The notes under the pieces: model-generated | Seen by the model: the letters and a program-made list of their open reading frames with translations, nothing else | What the model was told of the DNA's origin: nothing | The model's database searches: none | Part shown: positions 46,570 to 50,411 of the stretch, one piece after another | How the letters are laid out: the number at the start of each line of letters is the position of its first letter | Position numbering within the stretch: the first letter of the stretch is position 1 | Translations under genes and position numbers: made by a program | NCBI RefSeq assembly: GCF_900102795.1 | Contig: NZ_FMWG01000017.1 | Coordinates: forward strand, 1 to 50,411 | Direction of reading: 5' to 3' | Source: Epibacterium ulvae | GTDB lineage: Bacteria; Pseudomonadota; Alphaproteobacteria; Rhodobacterales; Rhodobacteraceae | DNA length: 50,411 nucleotides

Positions 46570-46677
46570 CGGCAGGTTCTCCACGCTTTCGCCGACAGGC
46601 TGATAATAAAGCCGCGACCGCGACAGCTGCAACAGTTCGCACTGTTTACGAAGGCTCAACTTGTGATCCCGACTCAC
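46570..46677 (-). pseudogene. N-terminal fragment of an IS3-family OrfB transposase
   Basis: VSRDHKLSLRKQCELLQLSR, SRLYYQPVGESVENL, then unrelated sequence. This is the start of an IS3-group OrfB, lost after about 36 codons. It overlaps the OrfA stop (GTGGTGAG). Confidence 0.75.
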
Positions 46678-46982
46678 CACTTTTTGCCTCGCGTCCCGAG
46701 CAGTTGATGCGAGGCTTCGGCTAAAAAATCCCGTTCCACCAACAACTGGCCAATCTTCGAATGCAGCTTGTCGACATCGGCGGCGCTAACCTGCTCTGGG
46801 CCTGCACCACGGCGCGTAAATGCCGTCGCCATGTTCCCTATCGCGGCGCGTTTCCAAGTCCCGATTTGGGTCGGATGCACGCCGTACTTCTTCGACAGTT
46901 CAGCAAGCGTCATCTCCTCGCGGATCGCTTCAAGCGCAACCTTGGCCTTAAATTCAGGTGAATGGTTCTTTCGTTTCTTCAT
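46674..46982 (-). CDS. IS3-family OrfA transposase subunit
   Basis: 102 residues starting MKKRKNHSPEFKAKVALEAI. HTH_Tnp_1 (MTLAELSKKYGVHPTQIGTW) is followed by a leucine zipper region (VDKLHSKIGQLLVERDFLAE). Complete OrfA, but the following OrfB is truncated, so the element is inactive unless complemented. Confidence 0.88.
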   Translation of the reverse strand: MKKRKNHSPEFKAKVALEAIREEMTLAELSKKYGVHPTQIGTWKRAAIGNMATAFTRRGAGPEQVSAADVDKLHSKIGQLLVERDFLAEASHQLLGTRGKKW

Positions 46983-47055
46983 CTTGGATCACGTCCTTCG
47001 TCATGCGATCCAACTTAAACGCTGGCCCAAATTTCCGCGACCACCTCTGCCATGC

Positions 47056-47101
47056 TCAAGCCGGTGAGCAAGAACAACACGTAGAGATGAGGGTCGATCA
47101 T
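47056..47101 (-). pseudogene. N-terminal remnant of a LysE/RhtB-type exporter
   Basis: MIDPHLYVLFLLTGLSM is like the first residues of LysE-family exporters. Its ATG overlaps the dehydratase stop (ATGA), and the IS3 fragment interrupts it after about 17 codons. Confidence 0.5.
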
Positions 47102-48072
47102 TTTTTATCCACATCGCGATCCGATGCAGGCGATCCGGATGCGGCCTGGATCTGCCCTAAATCTACATTCGCACCGCAGATCAGTACCCCGATTTTCTGC
47201 CCTTCGATCCGTTCGTCGGGAAGAGACCTAAGATATGCAATCGGCACAGCCGCAGCCGGTTCGACGACGAGGCGGAGTTCATTCCACAAGTCTCGTTGTG
47301 CCTGTCGGATATCATCTTCAGATACCAGACCTGAGACGATGTAGCTTTGCTTTAGGATTTCAAAACCAACTTCACCAACTCGCCGACACCCCAACGCATC
47401 AGCGGCAATGCCGCCGGTTTCCACATCAATCGGTTTGCCCGCAGACAAGGCGAAGTTCAGAGATGGCGCGAGTTCGGGTTCAGCACAAAAGATCGGTATA
47501 CGGCCCTCGAACCATGAAGCTAATCCCGCCGCCAATCCGCCGCCGCCAACCGAAAGCGCAATCGCGTCCAACTCAGGAACTTGCGCCTCACACTCAAGAC
47601 CAATTGTTCCTTGCCCCAAAATTGTTTCAGGAGTTTCGAAGGCCTCAATCATCTGAAGGTTATCCGTTTTTGAGAATTCGAACGCAGCCGCCCTTGCTTC
47701 CACATAGGTGTCACCTTCGACAGTAACTTTGGCCCCCAGAGCCTGAAGCCGGGACACCTTAGCAGGGGAAGCGATCGTCGGCACAAATATCTGGGCAGGC
47801 ACCCCTAGGCGGTTTGCTATTGTAGCAACAGCAATTCCATGGTTTCCGCCTGAGGCTGCGACCAGACCACCGTTGTTGCGCTTCCTTGCAGACAAAGCCG
47901 CATTTGCAGCACCTCTGATTTTGAAAGACCCCGAAATCTGGTGGTTTTCCAACTTCAGACAGAGCGTAGAGTTGATCCCCAAAGCACCTGGCTCCAGTTG
48001 GAGAACCGGGGTAAGGCGAATGTTGCTGGAAATACGGTCCGCAGCATCGCGGATTGCGGCTCGATTGATCAT
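47098..48072 (-). CDS. Threonine/serine dehydratase-like PLP enzyme
   Basis: 324 residues starting MINRAAIRDAADRISSNIRL. Fold-type II PLP enzyme: LKLENHQISGSFKIRGAANA carries the PLP lysine (SFKIRG), ASGGNHGIAVATIANRLGVP the phosphate-cup loop, and SVGGGGLAAGL the glycine loop. Deaminates threonine/serine or a related hydroxy-amino acid to a keto acid. Its start overlaps the nitrilase stop (ATGA). Confidence 0.85.
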   Translation of the reverse strand: MINRAAIRDAADRISSNIRLTPVLQLEPGALGINSTLCLKLENHQISGSFKIRGAANAALSARKRNNGGLVAASGGNHGIAVATIANRLGVPAQIFVPTIASPAKVSRLQALGAKVTVEGDTYVEARAAAFEFSKTDNLQMIEAFETPETILGQGTIGLECEAQVPELDAIALSVGGGGLAAGLASWFEGRIPIFCAEPELAPSLNFALSAGKPIDVETGGIAADALGCRRVGEVGFEILKQSYIVSGLVSEDDIRQAQRDLWNELRLVVEPAAAVPIAYLRSLPDERIEGQKIGVLICGANVDLGQIQAASGSPASDRDVDKK

Positions 48073-49007
48073 GATGGGGCTCCATAGACAACGGATTTTT
48101 GAGCACGCGTATCAAGGTGTAGTTGAAACAAGTCCGGTCGCGCATAGTGCCCGGTTACGTCAAAATCGAACTTTCCGCGTGTAATCTGATCCATATCAAG
48201 ATCTGCCGTAAGGAGACCTTCTGCATCCAGTAGCGGCTCCGCCAGGAAGTTGCCAAAAGGGTCAATGATGCAGCTTCGACCGCGACAAATCCAATCGTCT
48301 GAGGCAGCGTCAACAAAATGATCGGCGACACCTTCGGGAATGTCTCGATGCATGAGCGCTTGGCACGCAGATAGAACGAAACAGCGCCCTTCGATTGCAA
48401 TATGACGCATGGAGGCGATCCAACATTCACGCTCATCCAGCGTTGGTGCACAGTAAATCTGAGGGTTCAGGCCATATGTCGCCGCCCTGAGCAATGGCAT
48501 ATAGTTTTCCCAGCAGATGACCGAAGCAACACGACCGGCATCGGTATCGTATGCTCGCAAATCTGATAGGTCACCAAACCCCCAGGTTAACCTTTCCGCT
48601 CCGGTCGGCATTAACTTGCGACGGCGACCAAGGTAACGGCCCGTTTCATCGAAATGAGCAACAGTGCAGTACAAAGTGCCACCGTCCCTCTCTATGATGC
48701 CGATCACGATTGCGATGCTGTTTTCTCTTGCGATTTTTGAGAGCTGGTCGGTGACAGGACCAGGCATCTCACAGGCACTTTCATAATACCTTCGGTACAG
48801 TTCACGGCCCTCTTGAGTTCGACCACCAACATATGAACCGAAAAGAGAACCCTTGGGGTATGCTGCAATCATTGCCTCTGGAAACAACACCAGCTTTGCG
48901 TCTTGTTGGCTGGCGCGTTTTGACCATTCGGCGACCCTCTCAAGGGAGCGGTTTACATCGAAAAGTACGGGTGCCGTCTGTGCGATAGCCACGCGGGTAG
49001 TTGTCAT
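48069..49007 (-). CDS. Nitrilase-family carbon-nitrogen hydrolase
   Basis: 312 residues starting MTTTRVAIAQTAPVLFDVNR. Catalytic triad: Glu in LVLFPEAMIAAYP, Lys in GRRRKLMPTGAERLTWGFGD, Cys in VICWENYMPLLRAA. CWENYMPLLR is characteristic of true nitrilases and cyanide hydratases. Likely converts a nitrile or related compound to the acid and ammonia. It is first in an operon with the dehydratase and the cut exporter, and divergent from iclR. Confidence 0.9.
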   Translation of the reverse strand: MTTTRVAIAQTAPVLFDVNRSLERVAEWSKRASQQDAKLVLFPEAMIAAYPKGSLFGSYVGGRTQEGRELYRRYYESACEMPGPVTDQLSKIARENSIAIVIGIIERDGGTLYCTVAHFDETGRYLGRRRKLMPTGAERLTWGFGDLSDLRAYDTDAGRVASVICWENYMPLLRAATYGLNPQIYCAPTLDERECWIASMRHIAIEGRCFVLSACQALMHRDIPEGVADHFVDAASDDWICRGRSCIIDPFGNFLAEPLLDAEGLLTADLDMDQITRGKFDFDVTGHYARPDLFQLHLDTRAQKSVVYGAPS

Positions 49008-49077
49008 TTGCTTAACCCTATTGTATTAGTAATGGACGAATCTGTATCAATTTAGAGCATACTTACGAGGAGGCGAA
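49008..49077. promoter_or_regulatory. Divergent nitrilase/iclR promoter region
   Basis: Seventy bases with TTGTATTAGTAATGGACGAA and GTATCAATTTAG; AGGAGGCGAA is the ribosome-binding site of iclR. The IclR protein probably binds here. Confidence 0.5.
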
Positions 49078-49797
49078 GTGGACAAGCCCAAAATTGCCCA
49101 AGGCACGACGATTTCGAGCGTCGATCATGCGATCAAACTCATTGAAGTGTTGGCTGAAAGAGGCAGTGCTACCGTTTCAGAAATTGCACAGGAAACCAGC
49201 CTGCCGAGACCGACCATCTACCGCTTGCTGAATACGTTGGCGCAACGGGACATCACGGGTTCAGAGCAAAAAAAACACCATTTAACCCTACGACTGTATG
49301 AGCTGGCGGTGACAGCGCGATCCACGGATCGGCTGCTGATGCGGGCTCACCCCATCCTTGAACGCATTGTTTCAGCCACCGGTTTGACGGCACATTTTGC
49401 TGTTCTCGACGACGATGCGGCTGCTTTCGTTGCCAAGAAAGACGGTCCAGGGGCCAGAACAATGGCCAGCCGCGTCGGTTGGCGTGGTCCTTTGCATTGT
49501 ACTGCGGTTGGGAAAGCTCTGATGGCCGAAACCCGGATACCTGAAAACTTAAAGCTGCCAAAGCACACAGAAAGAACGATTGTCGATTTTGATGCCTTGG
49601 TTAGCGCACTGGATACAATACGCCGCCAAGGATTTTCTGTTGATGACGAAGAACTGCTCACGGGCCTGAGATGTGTTGCTGTTGCTTGGCGCGATGGTGA
49701 AACCCTGCTCGGCGCAATTTCCGTTTCAGGGCGGACAGAAGAAATTGGAAAACCCAATGAAACGGCAAGAATTCTTATGGAACTGTTGGAGAATTGA
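49078..49797 (+). CDS. IclR-family transcriptional regulator
   Basis: 239 residues, GTG start at 49078 (MDKPKIAQGTTISSVDHAIK) with AGGAGGCGAA. Winged HTH SATVSEIAQETSLPRPTIYR, LLNTLAQRD; the effector domain includes MRAHPILERIVSATGLTAHF, LHCTAVGKALMAE and LTGLRCVAVAWRDGETLLGA. Presumably controls the divergent nitrilase-dehydratase operon in response to its substrate. Confidence 0.92.
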   Translation: MDKPKIAQGTTISSVDHAIKLIEVLAERGSATVSEIAQETSLPRPTIYRLLNTLAQRDITGSEQKKHHLTLRLYELAVTARSTDRLLMRAHPILERIVSATGLTAHFAVLDDDAAAFVAKKDGPGARTMASRVGWRGPLHCTAVGKALMAETRIPENLKLPKHTERTIVDFDALVSALDTIRRQGFSVDDEELLTGLRCVAVAWRDGETLLGAISVSGRTEEIGKPNETARILMELLEN

Positions 49798-49867
49798 AAC
49801 CGGAATACCGTCTACACCGCAATTCAAGAGGAAAGCTGCCGTTCGCTCACCTTGCAGCATTTGTAAT

Positions 49868-50021
49868 TCTGGGCTCAGAGTCAGATTTCGCCGCGCATGG
49901 GACGAAGGTCCGCAGACCGGAAAAGTGCCAAACTTTGAAAATCCCGTTTTCTGCGCTGAGTTGACATTGAACCTTCCAATGTAGCTGTGTCACTCTGACT
50001 CAAAGCAGTTCCAAGAAGGGT
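49868..50021 (+). repeat. Dispersed repeat copy 2
   Basis: Matches 6806-6950 in the same orientation (GGGCTCAGAGTCAGATTTCG, ACGAAGGTCCGCAGAC), ending in a junction motif. It probably includes non-coding sequence only. Confidence 0.7.
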
Positions 50022-50026
50022 GCAGA
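50009..50026 (+). repeat. Junction motif copy 13
   Basis: TTCCAAGAAGGGTGCAGA before the ATG at 50032; also the exact edge of the 359-bp inverted duplicate. Confidence 0.7.
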
Positions 50027-50367
50027 AAGTGATGTCAATAGGTGATTTGCTCGGTGTTTTGGGCTATTTTGAGAATTTGATAGAGAAACTAGACGCAAGG
50101 GCGAACACACAGTCAGCAATGGATATACGTAAAATTCTTCACGTATTGCACTTTTCTGATGAGACGATACTCGATCTTAAAACATTGGTTCAACCAAATA
50201 TAGAACAGGATGAGCGAGAACATATAGCTGGTAAATTAAGTGTATCGCTTCGGGATTCCCGTTCCAAAGTCGAAAACGGCCTAGAAATACTCCAAGAAAT
50301 CGGTGACCAAACTAATCTCAGTGTCGAAGGCAAACGCCTTGTCAGAATTATATTGATTGGGAAATAC
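50009..50367. repeat. Inverted duplicate of 1-359
   Basis: Partner of 1-359. Sequence continues for 44 more bases here, containing the small palindrome GCATC-TCAATT-GATGC. Confidence 0.9.
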
Positions 50368-50411
50368 GACATACGATCCGCCGTCGCATCTCAATTGATG
50401 CGGTGCGTAAC
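50032..50411 (+). CDS. Unknown cassette protein, copy 2 (runs off the window end)
   Basis: Starts MSIGDLLGVLGYFENLIEKL at 50032 and stays open to the end (KYDIRSAVASQLMRCVT), so it is at least 126 residues and incomplete. It is the same protein as copy 1, except that the two base changes near residues 14-16 include Phe to Leu (ENFIEK/ENLIEK). The upstream sequence is a dispersed repeat rather than another array gene. Function unknown. Confidence 0.7.
   Translation, partial: MSIGDLLGVLGYFENLIEKLDARANTQSAMDIRKILHVLHFSDETILDLKTLVQPNIEQDEREHIAGKLSVSLRDSRSKVENGLEILQEIGDQTNLSVEGKRLVRIILIGKYDIRSAVASQLMRCV

Larger units (their letters stand above)
46570..47056 (-). mobile_element. Truncated IS3-family insertion sequence
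   Basis: Its left boundary lies near 47040-47056, where a lysE-like reading frame stops matching. The end sequence GGTGGTCGCGGAAATTTGGG is typical of IS407-like termini. OrfA is intact, OrfB is cut near 46570 and the other terminus is missing. Confidence 0.6.

Noticed and set aside
1-50411. Fold-back assembly artefact as the cause of the terminal inverted copies
   Set aside because: The two copies differ at three positions and their outer flanks are unrelated, so a simple fold-back of one strand does not explain them. Long reads would still be needed to exclude a collapsed repeat.
50365-50411. Hairpin telomere of a linear plasmid at the right end
   Set aside because: GCATC-TCAATT-GATGC is only a 5-bp stem and the sequence on either side is not complementary. 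The gene frame simply continues to the window end.
1-50411. CRISPR array, tRNA or rRNA genes
   Set aside because: No regularly spaced direct repeats with unique spacers and no recognisable tRNA or rRNA sequence was seen on either strand.

Overview
The window looks like most of a conjugative plasmid from an alphaproteobacterium, most likely a Rhodobacteraceae/Roseobacter-group strain. The reasons are a RepC-type initiator with a candidate counter-transcribed RNA, a complete VirB1-VirB11/VirD4 secretion system, a VirD2-like relaxase with a VirD2/RK2-type nic sequence, and intergenic repeats of a kind I associate with that group. No rRNA, tRNA, CRISPR array or housekeeping gene is visible.

Layout. 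1-2417 (minus) is an array of small genes led by two tiny membrane peptides and an HTH regulator. 2430-3230 encodes a secreted cysteine-rich protein. 3617-6595 (plus) is an operon of unknown genes and 6971-7619 holds two AT-rich membrane proteins. 7749-8046 holds a gene fragment and an IS6-type remnant. 8060-9247 (minus) is a Fic protein with an upstream partner, and 9397-10213 a frameshifted serine recombinase. 10492-19583 (all plus) is the predicted leading region of transfer: SRAP, DUF1419, DUF3560, methyltransferase-like, ArdC, a ribbon-helix-helix protein, ParA, ParB. 19.8 kb is the predicted oriT, followed by mobC and relaxase (plus). 21726-36410 (minus) is the transfer operon, virB1 through virD4 plus an LPD7-type protein. 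36665-40326 (plus) has a TrbM-like protein, repC, a secreted nuclease-like protein and a DUF192 protein. 40725-42407 is an orphan PD-(D/E)XK-like protein. 42674-46486 holds gene fragments, HigBA, a second copy of the small-peptide/HTH module, and VapBC with a GIY-YIG protein. 46550-49797 is an IS3-family fragment beside a nitrilase/dehydratase/LysE operon with its IclR regulator. The last gene repeats the first gene in inverted orientation.

How it fits together. If nicking occurs at about 19.82 kb on the minus strand, the strand entering the recipient is the template for every gene between 19.6 and 10.4 kb. That stretch carries ArdC, the methyltransferase-like gene and SRAP, three copies of a hairpin element whose closing stem changes by compensatory substitutions, and a shared palindrome in front of three transcription units. 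A Fic protein shares a C-terminal domain with the LPD7-type transfer protein and has an Arg-rich tail, so it may be a substrate of the VirB/D4 channel.

Two observations look most like undescribed biology. (1) A duplicated module of conserved leader hairpin, peptide ending HHW, intercistronic hairpin, peptide ending HHGWWPF, and a translationally coupled HTH regulator, with different genes downstream in each copy. (2) A short sequence (consensus TTCCARRAARGGTGCRGA) at gene-to-gene junctions across the accessory regions, where unrelated genes, a duplicated gene and a recombinase fragment all start just after it. This suggests that small genes are exchanged as cassettes at their ribosome-binding sites.
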